Below are positions 22,020 through 32,569 of a stretch of 64,000 bases of DNA, one piece after another (position 1 is the stretch's first letter; every line of letters begins with the position of its first letter). The stretch lies in contig CM062294.1 in assembly GCA_031216915.1 (NCBI GenBank), positions 164,565,455-164,629,454 on the forward strand. Direction: 5' to 3'. The position numbers and the translations under genes are program-made. Under the pieces are notes generated by a model, which was not told where the DNA came from, did not search any database, and saw only the letters and a list, made by a program, of their open reading frames with translations. Source of the DNA: Pictodentalium vernedei (Eukaryota; Mollusca; Scaphopoda; Dentaliida; Dentaliidae).

Positions 22020-23844
22020 GTACCGGTAAAGTTGTAGACACATACACGTGCATTGAATGCAATGCCGTGTACAAAACATATGCAATTGGGACGACCACGC
22101 CTCTTGGACTCACCTCCAAAAGAAGCATCCAGCCTTACATACACAGGCCACTATGACAAAAGCCAAGAAAGTCAAAACGCGGACGCATTCTCCAGCAGAG
22201 GGTGGCAAAAGCAAACGAGTTTATCGGCTTTTACCCGAAGGAAAATAAAACCTGACTTGAAAGAGAAATATTATGCAACCGTTTTGAGTTTTGGAGTTGC
22301 TGATGGTAGGCAATTTGAAGCGCCCTAAAAAATTTATGTGCAACGTTGACCGAATGTTTGTACATTCCTCCTTCCCCGACACTTTCTAGAAATCTTTGCG
22401 ATATGAGGGATAAAAATGAAGCCACGTTGTGTCAGCACATTAAAGACCAAAGAAACAGTCGGATTTCTTTTGACCATTGGAAAGCCGATAATGCCTCCTA
22501 TTACCTAGTACTTACCATACACTATATAGATTCTGACTGGAATTTGGTATCAAGGTGTTTATCAGTGAAAAAACTGGAAGATATTGATGCTGATCATACA
22601 GCACTCGCCACCGAGACAATAGTGCGCGTTCAAATCGAGAAATATGAAATCCCATTTCATCGAATATTTTTTGCAACGACAGACACCACCAATACCATGC
22701 CCCTGTAGCGCTCGTGGATTAGGTGTCAACTAGCATGGGTGTGCGGCGCATAAGCTACAGCTGTGTATAAACTATTTTCTAACAATTCAGCCAATGGTAA
22801 AAAATCTGATAGCTGACGTTCATAAGATAGCAGCCTTCTTCCACCCATCAACTGTCGACCTGCGTGCACTACACAAGCACCAGGCAGACATGGATCTCGC
22901 CGAATCAGACCCGACACTCGATGTAACAACTCGTTTTAACAGCACGTGTACATTACTTGAGTGGTCAGAGATCAACAATGGTCCTACTGCACGACCACTC
23001 GTGGAACGTCAAGAGAAGAAGTGGTCTGTTAATTCACCTCCGGCGCCTCTCTCTGCATCACTCTGCGCTACCAGACAGTCGGTGCTACCTTTGTTGAAAC
23101 CACTACCGGAGGCAACAACAAGTCGAGGTGTGGATGAAGTCGTAAGCGTGTCCATGGTTAGACGTTGTATCATAGCCCTGCAATGAAAGTTGCAAGCCAA
23201 CACGGCACGTCAGGCAAAGGCAATCCGAGAAGGCCTCGTAGCACAGTTGACTGACAATTTGAATATGGATTACTTTCTAACAGCAACGTATTTTGGTTCC
23301 CACTTTAAGACGACCCAACAAGAAGAGTCGAAACTGGATACTGTGAGGGCATATGTCAATAAAATACACGCGTACCACACTGACCACGATGAAGCGGACA
23401 TACCTCAAAAGTCAAAAAACTGATGCTGAACTTTGTAAACATGTTCCGGAAAGCCATGCATCGAGTGTAACCCTTGGTGATACATGCTCATCCACCAGTT
23501 TGATGGACGCTATGTTTGAGGACATTAGCGAGCAAACTGCACCGAAAATATTGAACGCAAATAAGCAAATACAGACAGACATGGGTCGCTATTCTGTTTT
23601 TGCGGTAGCTGACAGGAGTGTGAATCCACTCAGATTTTGGCGCGATCACGCTACAATTTTCCTCTGTCTTAGTGCAGTTGCAAAAGATATGTTGTCAATA
23701 CAGGCAACTAACTGTTCGTCCGAGGGGCTAAATTCAGTGGGCTCGTCTGTCGTAACCGACCAGAGACATCGCTTATCTCGACACAATGCAGCTACGTTAA
23801 TATGGGCAAGGAAGAATAAGAACCTTTTAAACTTGAAGTTTTGA
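22020..23844 (+). pseudogene. hAT transposase with BED zinc finger, frame-broken
   Basis: An N-terminal BED-type finger (TYTCIECNAVYKT, then after a shift THLQKKHPALH) occupies about 22020-22140. The catalytic N-half at 22346-22708 includes LSRNLCDM, SFDHWKADNASYYLVL (first Asp region) and IFFATTDTTNTM (second Asp). The CxxH-like CAAHKLQL follows near 22745 in a broken frame, then the insertion-domain part with LDVTTRFNSTCTLLEW (22915-22965) and NLNMDYFLTATYF (23260). The C-terminal dimerisation block (VNPLRFWRDHATIFLCLSAV, SSVVTDQRHRLS) ends at 23844. At least five frames are needed to read it through, so it is dead. The family is clear; the subfamily was not assigned. Confidence 0.88.
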
Positions 23845-24446
23845 ACTGAGTAGAAATGTAACTAACTTGTAATACAGTGGCAGGAGTGCTTGTAGCGAAT
23901 ATCTACAACAGTTGTAGCTACTTGACTACAAACACTATTACCACTACATTACCTCAACTGTCCATTTCAAGTTTTTTGAGCGTTGTGACTGGTAACGGGT
24001 AAACTTAACCATATAAACGTTTTACGCTTTGAGCTTTGAAAAGTTATCAAGCCATTCGATAAACAATTTGTTTCACAACATGTTCAGAGATTGATCACAT
24101 TATTTTATATTGAGTGTTCAGAACTGTTCTGACTGCTGAATGGTAACTGGCAAGATAACTAAATTGTAGCAGTAACAGTGTTTGTAGCGATGTAACTACA
24201 ACAAGTCAACAGTTGTAGCTACATCTATACAAGCACTACAAGTGTATTACCGATACATGCTACAACTGTCCGTTTTCACTTCTTGTGAATTATGACCACA
24301 ACCAATTTTTGAACTCTGAAAAGTTATTTAATATTCAGCTGTTCAGTAAATGATTAGTTTCAAAACAGTGATTGGTCGCACTATCTTATATATTTATATA
24401 ATCGCTGAAATTGTCCATTTCAACTCCGTGTGCATCCCCACCTCAT

Positions 24447-24698
24447 TTAACCCTTTACCCAACGTAACGGCCAAAACCGGCCAGCGCTATTCTCAAAAAT
24501 TGCCAATTAATTTTCATTATTTTTTTCATTTTTTGTCTCAGAAACATAGGTTATGACCCCTCATTGGAACGAGCTCGTTGAGCTCGTTCCAATGAGGGGT
24601 CATAACCTATGTTTTTGAGACAAAAAATGAAAAAAATGAGTTATTCGAGAATTTTTTTTGCATGTGTCGTCTGCTTTTCATGTTAGGTAAAGGGTTAA
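24447..24698. mobile_element. TTAA-type MITE, copy nested in the hAT element
   Basis: TTAACCCTTTACCCAACGTA to GTTAGGTAAAGGGTTAA, with an almost perfect central palindrome (GGTTATGACCCCTCATTGGA / inverse) around GAGCTCGTTGAGCTC. TTAA at both ends. Confidence 0.93.
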
Positions 24699-24758
24699 AT
24701 TAATCGCCTAGTGGTCTGTAAGGTGGGGTCCGTGTCTCTCTCTATCTATCCCTCCCTC

Positions 24759-24761
<3 letters not shown>

Positions 24762-24798
<37 letters not shown>
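24762..24798. repeat. (CT)n microsatellite
   Basis: About 18 CT units, preceded by imperfect CT/CCCT sequence from 24735. Confidence 0.95.
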
Positions 24799-24801
<3 letters not shown>

Positions 24802-24935
24802 ACACCAAACGGGAATTATAACCACCCACCCTATTTTTTTTTAAATTCTAAGCTTCGAACTTTAAAAAGTTATTCATCTGTTGATGTTCAATGAACACCT
24901 TGTTCCACAGCCTGATCAATGATTGGTGACTGACG

Positions 24936-25004
24936 AATTATCAAGAATATGACTCAATCATTGGTCAGATTATCTTAAATTGAGTCATATTCTTGATAAT
25001 TCTT
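24936..25004. repeat. hairpin, 24-bp arms
   Basis: GAATTATCAAGAATATGACT(CAAT) returns as its inverse ending at 25004, with a ~20-nt loop containing GGTCAGATTATC. Confidence 0.85.
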
Positions 25005-25355
25005 CAGTACTTAGCTGAAATGTAAATGAGTTGTAACGGTAACCGTGTTTGTGCTTATATGGCTACAAATGTACAACAGTTTCAGCTACATCTCTACAAA
25101 CCATGTAACTACCAAAACTCTTCATTTCTACTTATTGTGCATTATTGCCCGTGACCTAACGGTGACCATTTATGAAAATGTTAAGTTTCGAACTTTCATC
25201 ATTAGGAAAATAGTTATTTTGACAATGTGTCCATTAACTGTGATTCAATTCGCAGTTCGATTCGAATTCGATTCGAAATTCAATTCGATTTAACAAATTT
25301 GATCCGATATTCGATTCGATCAAAATTTGCAATTCGCAGGACCCCAATCTTGCAT

Positions 25356-26180
25356 TATTTTTTAATAATACTGGTAAAAAGGGGGTTATTAAATGACTTT
25401 TGGACCTAAAAAATACAATTTATTTTTTGTGTGTTTTTGTAGGAAATTCCCTGAAAAATATGCGCACGTGACAGGTACTTCCCTTTATGTCATGTTTTCT
25501 CTCTTATTGCAGCATGACCCCGAGTCAGAAAAAGTTGTCTGAAGGGCTATAGTAGACAAAGATACTTGAATTCCAAAATTAAAGATATTTGAATTCCAAA
25601 ATTGAACCGTATAGGCCCGTTCTGATGCATTCAAATTACTCGAGGCTATCGCTTTGAATGTATCCACAAGAGTTTATAAGTTTTCTGTTCCTGATATTCT
25701 AGTTGCGACAACTCACTCCGCAGTCATGTTCGCAGCGGACTAGATTCAAACAATAATTGTTTAGTATATCAGTGAATGAGGAAAGGCCCACATATTGCCA
25801 CCCCCCACCCCCTCGATGGGGGAATAAGGCGCCATCAACAATGTTTTAGCATTCTGGATGCCGCCTTGCTCCACTCAAGGGTCGGTATATTGTACAAACT
25901 ATACGTAAGTGCACTCTGCTGTGGCTTCAAATGACATTGGGGGAATTTTCCCGCTAAATGTGTTAATTGTAAAAACTGCAGGATAAGTTGCCATCTTCAG
26001 ACAGAAAGTTGACAGAAATGAAATGTATGAAACCCAAAACACTCAGGGTTGCGAATATGTTCGAATCCAATCGAATCGGTGAAAAGATTCGAAAACGAAT
26101 CGAATCACGAACGCTCGCTAGGGCCGAGATTATTTATATGGCCGTTTAGAAAGTGCGGAGTTTTGAATGTTGAAAGTAAA
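25356..26180. other. no recognisable gene
   Basis: Near 26045-26115 a stretch of ATTCGAA/CGAATCGA words resembles the hAT subterminal repeats and may be a remnant of another copy. Otherwise nothing supported. Confidence 0.4.
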
Positions 26181-26390
26181 TAATAATAAAACTTTGGCCG
26201 GCCGCTGATTTGTCGGGGTTCTCGGATGAGAAGGCCTTGATTACCCCTGTACTTCCAGCTGTCTTCCTATCCCCACGCTTCTTCTCTCCTCCCAACACTC
26301 GGAGACGAACTGCTTGGTGGCATCCCTTGCCCCATTCTTTCCAATCTCTCCGATTAGCATATTAACCCTCTCCTTTGAGTCTCCCACTAA

Positions 26391-27016
26391 TCACATGTCC
26401 TTCATTCTCCAATTCCACTTCCCCATTATACCCCCAGTGATTCTTATTCTTTTAGATTGGTATTTTGGGCATTCTAGAAGAAAGTGTTCCAGGGTCCACA
26501 CCACGCCCAAATTACACAGCTGGCACTTCGTTTCACTGTTTTTCCCAATTTTCCCCGTCAGCTCCAGTGATCGCGACCTCAGCTTGAACAACAGCCCTCC
26601 CCCTTTCCCCCAAAGGTGCCATCAAGGTACTCTTCAAATCGAGGTTTCTCTTTATCATGCAAGCCACCCAAATACTTCTTTGATTTGACCCCCTCTAGCC
26701 AATTACAGTTACCATCGTCTATGACCCTTTCTCTGACGATTTTTTTTACCCTGGTTTGCCCCAACGTCTAGGTCCGAGATCTCCAATGAGTAGTTTTAAC
26801 TAGCTCTCTCACTTGGAGCATCCACCCCGTCTTGATATTTGAGTTGAAACTTCTCAGGAACATTACTTTACACCACCGGCTGTTGTGGAGATTTACCAAA
26901 TAATTAAGGTAACCGAGTTTCAGTAAATCTATCCTGTCCTTGATCCTCATCCACCCAAGCTCACCCCTGATTGCTTCTAGTGCTGCGGCATTACTCGACC
27001 CCGTTATGACCTGCAT
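26391..27016 (-). pseudogene. LINE ORF2 C-terminal region with zinc knuckle
   Basis: Three overlapping minus-strand pieces. The first encodes ALEAIRGELGWMRIKDRIDL, a conserved post-RT block. The last encodes QLCNLGVVWTLEHFLLECP, a CxxC...H...C knuckle usual at LINE ORF2 C-termini. Two frame breaks separate them. Confidence 0.8.
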
Positions 27017-27020
27017 CGTT

Positions 27021-28422
27021 CTACGGGATTTCCAAGCTCTTTACAGCCGTCTGGGTTAGGGGTACCACTTCCGTACCGTATGTTATACTTGGCAGACCCA
27101 CCATTTCACAAACTGTTTTCCCCACAAAAACCTCATTGAAACTGTTTCTCCATATAAGTTTCATTTGATTAATGATTCGCTTCCCCTTCAGAATAATTTT
27201 ATTTGTGTGGTTTCGGTAGATGCCTCTTCCTGTGATGTTTACATTTACCCCCAGATACTCGTAGTCACCTGTTTCTCCTACACTAAGAAGTTTGCTGCTA
27301 CCTTCCGGAATGCAGAACTTCCCCACTCTCCACCTTCGAGTGGGGTACACTTTGAGGAGCACAGGTATACCTTTGCACTTACTTTCATTAAGTTCGCGTC
27401 TCCATTTGCTCCCATATTTACCAACAATTCCCAGCATTTTCGCTAGTTCCTCTTCGCGTTCTGACACTGGCACCATATCGTCGGCAAAATATAGCCCTGG
27501 GATCGGATCTTCAAGTCCCCAACTGCTACCCTTCGTCAATATGAAGGAGTTCATCTCCTAAACCTTTGATGTACAATGCAAAAAGAATTGGCGAATAGAT
27601 GCACCTCTGTTTTTGGCCTATCTCCATATGCACACGTTTTGTTGTAATGTTTCCCAGGCTAAGTTCACTCTGTACATCTTTATATAATGCTTTCATAATT
27701 CCAACAAACTCGCCTCCCAAGCTCAGTGCCTCAAGCTTGCGCCACATACCCTCCCTCAATACTCTACCGTATGCCTTTTTAACATCCATAAAGGCCATTA
27801 ACGTCTTTTTCTTTTTTGCTTTCGCGGATTCTATCATTTGGATTAGCGTGAAAAGATGGTCAGTGACTCTCCTTCCTTTCCTGAAGCCATTCTGGATTTC
27901 TTCCCCAAAACCCTTCTCCTCAATCGCCTCCTCTAATCTCCCATACATGACTGTACAGAAAACTTTCCCAATGTTGCTACTGACAGAGATCCCTCGATAA
28001 TTATCCAAAACGTCTTTTTCCCCCATTGTGTGAATAAATGTCACTTTGCTTTCTCTCCACTCATTTGGGATCTCTTGTTTTTCTATGGCTAAATTGAATA
28101 AGGCAGTTAGGCCTTCCTAGAGTTTCTCTCCCCCTTTTTTGATAAACTCGTTATTAATTTCATCCACCCCTCCTGCTTTTCCATTCTTTAATTTTGAGAT
28201 CACCTTTCCCAGCTCCTCCATTTTAATTTCGCTGCACACGAAGTTCGATAGATTTTCCTCGACCTGGTTCGGACACCCCGGTGGGTTCCCCATACCCCAT
28301 CGCTTATCGTTTACCTTTTCCCAATGCTTGACTAGTTCTAATGCGATTTGATCCTGCTCGTCTTTAACTCTGCAATCTGCTTTAATAGCCTGTGGGTTAC
28401 GTCTTTTGTTACGTTGATTCAC
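27021..28422 (-). pseudogene. LINE reverse transcriptase
   Basis: Minus-strand blocks in order: LKNGKAGGVDEINNEFIK (28140), DNYRGISVSSNIGKVF (27990), NGFRKGRRVTDHLF, FMDVKKAYGRVLREGMWRKL (first catalytic Asp), QKQRCIYSPILFALYI, then across a frame change LYFADDMV near 27475, the catalytic FADD box. Thumb-like sequence follows (ECKGIPVLL region). The catalytic residues are retained but at least two frameshifts and a stop at about 28117 interrupt the protein. Confidence 0.88.
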
Positions 28423-28761
28423 CCATTTCCAAAATACGTTCGAACTCGACCCCCTGTCGTTTGTATCTTCCTAATAGGACTGCTATTTCGCACTCCCCGA
28501 TTATCGTCTTTAATCTAATTTACTGTATTTCGTCCTTGCTGGTATTCTTCCTTTGCTACCGTGGCCCCGTTGCTTTCCGCCCCCTTAAGTGTTCCACATC
28601 TCCTGTATGCAGCACATTTAGCTTTTCTACCCTGGCCATTTTCAGTTCTTCGTTCACTCTCTACCCAAGTTCCCGTGTTGGCACCCTAATCTTTCCTACA
28701 CTTTCCTTCCCTGCCTCCACTAGGCTCGCAACTATGGCGATGGCCATCTTCTGGACACTCA

Positions 28762-28782
28762 CCCCCCCCCCCCCCCCCCCCC
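28762..28782. repeat. poly-C tract (21 C) inside the LINE
   Basis: Poly-G in the sense of the LINE. It interrupts the region between endonuclease and RT. Similar, shorter tracts lie at 29448-29458 and 30538-30553. Confidence 0.95.
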
Positions 28783-28953
28783 TTGTGTACGGTTGCAAGC
28801 TTTGGTTTCAGTTTTTCTTCGAACTTCGTCCAGTCAGCATCCTTTTTGAGTTCCCAAATCTCCTTGAAGCTTCCTTTGCTTTCTACTAGGTTTTTGGTCC
28901 TGATCGTCACTGTAATCAAGTTATGATCACCATCCACCTCCATTTTACCCTCA

Positions 28954-29755
28954 TCATCCACATTTACCCCTATCACATCCCTCCATAAATAAAGTAATAT
29001 ATGTGAGAATGTAGTCAATTATTGATTTTCTGTCGTTTCTCTCCCAGGTCCATTTCCCCTTACATCTAGCGTCCCTGTTCAGAATCTTCAGACCGAGCTC
29101 ATTTGTGAAGTTCAACAGCTTCCTTCCATTCCTGTTGACTTTCTTGTCCCCACCCTCTATGCCTTCTTCATTATCACCTATGTGTCCTTTAAAGTCACCC
29201 ATCAGAATTATACCGAGCCTCCTGTTTTCTAGTTTCTGTGATATTGGACCTTAGTGTTGAGTATATCGAGTCATTCCACTCGGGTTTACTTCCCTCCATC
29301 GCACAGTACACAATCCCAAGGGCAATACTTTTGTTTCGCAGATTGATCTTTACACATCCAATTTCTTTCGATTCCTCAGCCGAGGTGCTGACATCTTCCA
29401 GGTCTGTGATCAGCGACGGTTTTAAATCCTCTTTAATGTAATGCCTACCCCCCCCCCCACCCCTTTCTGGCCTTTCGTTCGCCCTACACCTATCCACACG
29501 CACCCCATTACTTGGTCTACCCGTTCCGCGGTGCCTTATCCACGTCTTGCTTAAGCCCATGACATCAATCTCCCCTGCCTCGATCAATGTAGCAATATCG
29601 CTTACTTTCCGGTGGAGACCCTGAATGTTGTTGTAACTCACTTTCAGGGAACCGAGATTTACTGGCTTCTGCCTACTGGTCCCATTGTTTTCTGGCACTG
29701 GCCTTGGTAAACTTATTCTGTCCGCCTCGCTCTTGTACACCCCACCTGTGTGCAC
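28954..29755 (-). pseudogene. LINE apurinic-like endonuclease
   Basis: Minus-strand blocks: LKVSYNNIQGLHRKVSDIAT (metal-binding Asn region), IDVMGLSKTW (normally SETW; here the catalytic Glu is Lys), IALGIVYC, then after a frame change MGDFKGHIG (usual GDFN is GDFK) and KWTWERNDRKSIIDYIL (catalytic Asp near the end). Substitution at two key positions plus the frameshift indicate loss of activity. Confidence 0.85.
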
Positions 29756-29760
29756 TCTAG

Positions 29761-30512
29761 TTATACTTGCCTCTGGCCTCCCACCCCGCTCCCTTCCAAA
29801 AAAGGCTCCGTTACCCGTATAATTTTATCCCCCAATACCCGTTTCCCCACCCTGCTAAGATGCAGCCCGTCACGCAATGTACATGCTCGCGTTGCCCCAA
29901 AACGTGTCCCAATGGTCGATAAAGGGTATTCCCAGGTCAACACAGTTGTCCTCCAACTCCTCATTTAGCGCCCAAATCCTTTAGTTCCTTCCGTCCCCTT
30001 ACTGACCTTCTCTCCCTGGTATTGTTGGTCCCCACATGGACCACCACTACCGGTTCCGATCCTGACCCTGCCATCTACCCGATCCCTCAGACCCTCCACC
30101 TTCGCCCCCGGAAAGCATAATACTGTTCGGCTAGAACTATCGGGACCACAAACCACATTGTCAATCTCACGTACACTGCTGCTCCCCGCTACAATTAATT
30201 TTCTTCTTCTGGCCCCATTTCCTATATCATCTGCAACTCCCCTCGTTTTACATGCCTCTGGCCCCCTCTTTCTTTTCACCGCTCTCCTTATCCCATCTGG
30301 CCTATCAACATGAACAACCATTTCGTCCCCCTCAATTTCCCCCCGCTCTCATCCCCAGGGGTATCAGAATCTAAAACACTAAACATGTTTTCTAAACACC
30401 GCCTAGAAACTTTGGCAGCCTTACGCCGACTCTGGTTTCCCGACTCTACGCAGCCCTGTCCTGACGCCACGTTCCGAATTTTCCTGCTAGACCCCCCACC
30501 TCCACACCTCAT
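29761..30512 (-). pseudogene. LINE N-terminal region with SGNH-like domain
   Basis: Pieces in two or three frames. KLIVAGSSSVREIDNVVCGP resembles the GDSI block of SGNH hydrolases, with LCFPGAKVEGLRDRV after it. In the next piece RDGLHLSRVGKRVLGDKI is the characteristic DGLHLS block near the C-terminus of this domain. SGNH-like domains occur upstream of the endonuclease in some animal LINEs. The SGNH nucleophile position reads GSSS rather than GDS. Confidence 0.7.
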
Positions 30513-30907
30513 CAGTCACACCTCCTACATCGAGCATCCCCCCCCCCCCCCCCGCTCGTTTCCTGCGTTCCAGTTTCCTCCTTGACTCCACCTTCCACCT
30601 CACCATCATAGTAACCTTCAACGGGGTAACTTCAGATAAATAAGACACCCTGAATACAGACCTCAACATCAAATTTTATAACAAGCTATATAGATCGTTG
30701 GTACCAACAAAATGGATCTTGTATTTTAACGAGCACTCGTAAGAAACAACAATGGACGTTTTAATGCGTTCTAACATTGGATTTCACTTCAATGATTGTA
30801 TATTACTGTCCTTGATTAGTTTTGGTATTATTTTATACCTTGGTTAACAAATATGGAAATGTTTATTCAAAGACATTTCCTGGTTTCACAGGGTCTAATT
30901 GATCATT

Positions 30908-31150
30908 AGTTATTTTCATTGTTTTTCGAACACCTTTGTTTTCACATTATATGGAACTGTGTTTTAAACACCCGCTGTGATCTGGCAGTTCAAAGGTGCT
31001 CCTGGCATCATGAGTGTTTCTTCACTGGTTATTTTCATTGTTTTTCGAACACATTTGTTTTCATCTTGTATGGTACTGTGTTTAAACACCTGCTGTGAGC
31101 TTGCTGTTCAAAAATGCTCCTGGCATCATGAGTGTTTCTTCATTTAGACT
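30908..31150. repeat. two-copy tandem repeat, 119-bp period
   Basis: TTATTTTCATTGTTTTTCGA begins both units. Both also share GTTTTAAACACC-like and GCTCCTGGCATCATGAGTGT blocks. About 90% similar. No coding content. Confidence 0.9.
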
Positions 31151-31463
31151 TCGACATTTCAAGAACATTGTACAAATTTAACCCTCTAATTCATAGTAAC
31201 AAAGAGTCGGACTAATATAAATTATAATGTGTGCGGACCCCCAGTCTGAGATATATCGTTCAAACGGATATTGGAAAATTTGAATATTACGTCGTGGAAG
31301 GGAACAATTGAAAACTAAATCAACACTGGCATATTCAACCACCCGCGAACCCCAGTTCCCTTTGAACTAACATCAGTTACGGCCGTCGGTCTGTCAGCTA
31401 TCAACAGTACTAATATATACGACCCTATTATGGGAACGTGGTTTGGCGAATTTCACAACATCA
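31151..31463. other. no recognisable feature
   Basis: Nothing supported between the tandem repeat and the SINE tail. Confidence 0.4.
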
Positions 31464-31690
31464 CATTTATTTATTTATTTATTTATCCATTGCGGTTTAA
31501 CGACACTTTCGACAGCCAGGGTCACTTCGTGTCGGAGAGTTTTACGGATGGGGGAATTCAGAGCACCCGAAGAGACCATCGAGCAACGGCTAACAACTGT
31601 CAGAATTCACAGCGTACTAACTACGCGCAAGCTGGGTTAGCATTGGTTGAAGACACAGTGCAACCGTACCCGCACGCGGGAATCGGGATG
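31464..31690 (-). mobile_element. SINE, minus strand, 5' part decayed
   Basis: Starts with a TTTA tract (its tail), then GGTTTAACGACACTTTCGAC and AGCCAGGGTCACTTCGTGTC, the inverse of the tail region at 38281-38640. Matching continues through GTGTTAG-like and GGTTGAAGAC blocks. The tRNA-like head is not recognisable. Confidence 0.8.
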
Positions 31691-32402
31691 AAGTGCCTAC
31701 AACAACACATTGCTTGCGGTGCAGTTATCGCTCTCCTCTACTTGATTGATGCCACAGTAATGTTTGTGATTTAATGTTAACCCCGGAGGAACCAGCATAT
31801 ATTTTTTTAGGAATGGACGCACGCTGTATGTAAATTTATTGATCAGGTACGTCTTGTGGGGACATTCCATCCCAATAAGTCAAGTTCCGACAGATAAAAT
31901 ATTCTAATCTACATCATTCAGACATGCCTTCATTCATGGAAGGCATGCCTTGATGATGTAGTTGGAATATTACCCAGTCCGGATTTTAGTTAAACGGCTT
32001 CTTGGAAATTTACTTGTAAATAAAAAAAAAATAATTATCACGAACGGTACATCAAGTTGACTGATCATACTGACCAAAAGCCTGAATCGGGTACTACAGA
32101 CCTCGAACTTGTATGATAGACTGGCTGTGTGTCTGACAATAATCCAAGTACGAAATCTAGTCCACTTTGGCTGGTAAGTCTGAAACTCCTATCTCCATGA
32201 AAATGTCCCAACCGGAAAATTATTGGACGTCCAAAAAGGATTATCATTATGAATTTATTCAAAATGTGTTGTATTCTTTTTCTTGAATCAGCCCACAATT
32301 TAAAAAGACATCGGAGGTATTATCGGTAAACGGAAAGGAAGAACAGAAATAACGAAGGAAAGAAACAACATTTAAATAGGAAAACAAGTAACAGGAAAAC
32401 AT
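31691..32402. other. no gene; one hairpin
   Basis: Contains a hairpin at 31898-31971 with arms AATATTC-A-CTACATCAT and CATGCCTTC around a 6-nt loop. Otherwise nothing supported. Confidence 0.5.
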
Positions 32403-32569
32403 GGGGAGTGAGGTGGCTCAGTGGTTAGAAAATTAAACTGACCCGCAGTAACTATGCCGTGTTCTTGGGCAGGACATATAATCACGTAGTGGGTGTGGGC
32501 GGAGTTTCTGTGTACGACGGTGTAATGTACGTCGATGGTGCACTCCCTTCAACCTCTGGTAACTCTGTG
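32403..32569 (+). mobile_element. SINE 5' fragment
   Basis: GGAGTGAGGTGGCTCAGTGG (A-box-like head), then GTGTTCTTGGGCA, GTACGTCGATGGTGCAC and TTCAACCTCTGGTAACTC match the SINE body. The 3' half is absent, and the fragment abuts the hairpin-rich repeat. Confidence 0.75.

Larger units (their letters stand above)
23870..25230. repeat. three diverged ~300-bp tandem units
   Basis: Units starting near 23870, 24165 and 25030 share GTAACAGTGTTTGTAGCGAT, GTAACTACAACAGTTGTAGC and CTACATCTATACAAGCACTAC-like blocks. These are followed by a GAACTTTGAAAAGTTATTCA-like block, TTCAGTGAACA and ATTGGTCACATTATCTTATA-like blocks. The second unit is split by the CT microsatellite and the nested MITE. Arrays like this are common between a hAT gene and its TIR. 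Confidence 0.65.
21327..25347 (+). mobile_element. 4.0-kb hAT element with degenerate transposase
   Basis: The 8-bp word TCTTGCAT directly flanks both ends (21319-21326 and 25348-25355). The ends share GGTCCTGCGAAT inverted, and both have subterminal arrays of ATTCGATTCGAA-type repeats (about 21343-21412 and 25240-25335), expected transposase-binding sites. Inside are a BED finger and hAT transposase remnants (22.0-23.8 kb), three diverged ~300-bp tandem units 3' of the gene, a CT microsatellite and a nested TTAA MITE. The target duplication makes the boundaries firm. Confidence 0.9.
26180..30680 (-). mobile_element. non-LTR retrotransposon (SGNH, endonuclease, RT), minus strand
   Basis: About 4.5 kb. 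Read on the minus strand it gives an SGNH-like domain, an apurinic-type endonuclease, reverse transcriptase and a C-terminal zinc knuckle in the order expected for a LINE. The minus-strand 3' end is marked by TTTTATTATTATTTAC near 26190. GC content is higher than the surroundings, and poly-C tracts (poly-G in sense) occur inside it. Frames are broken repeatedly, so the copy is inactive. It is nearly full length rather than strongly 5'-truncated. Confidence 0.88.

Noticed and set aside
27165..28889. Plus-strand ORFs of 90-165 codons
   Set aside because: Shadows of the minus-strand LINE RT region; proline/serine-rich antisense readings.
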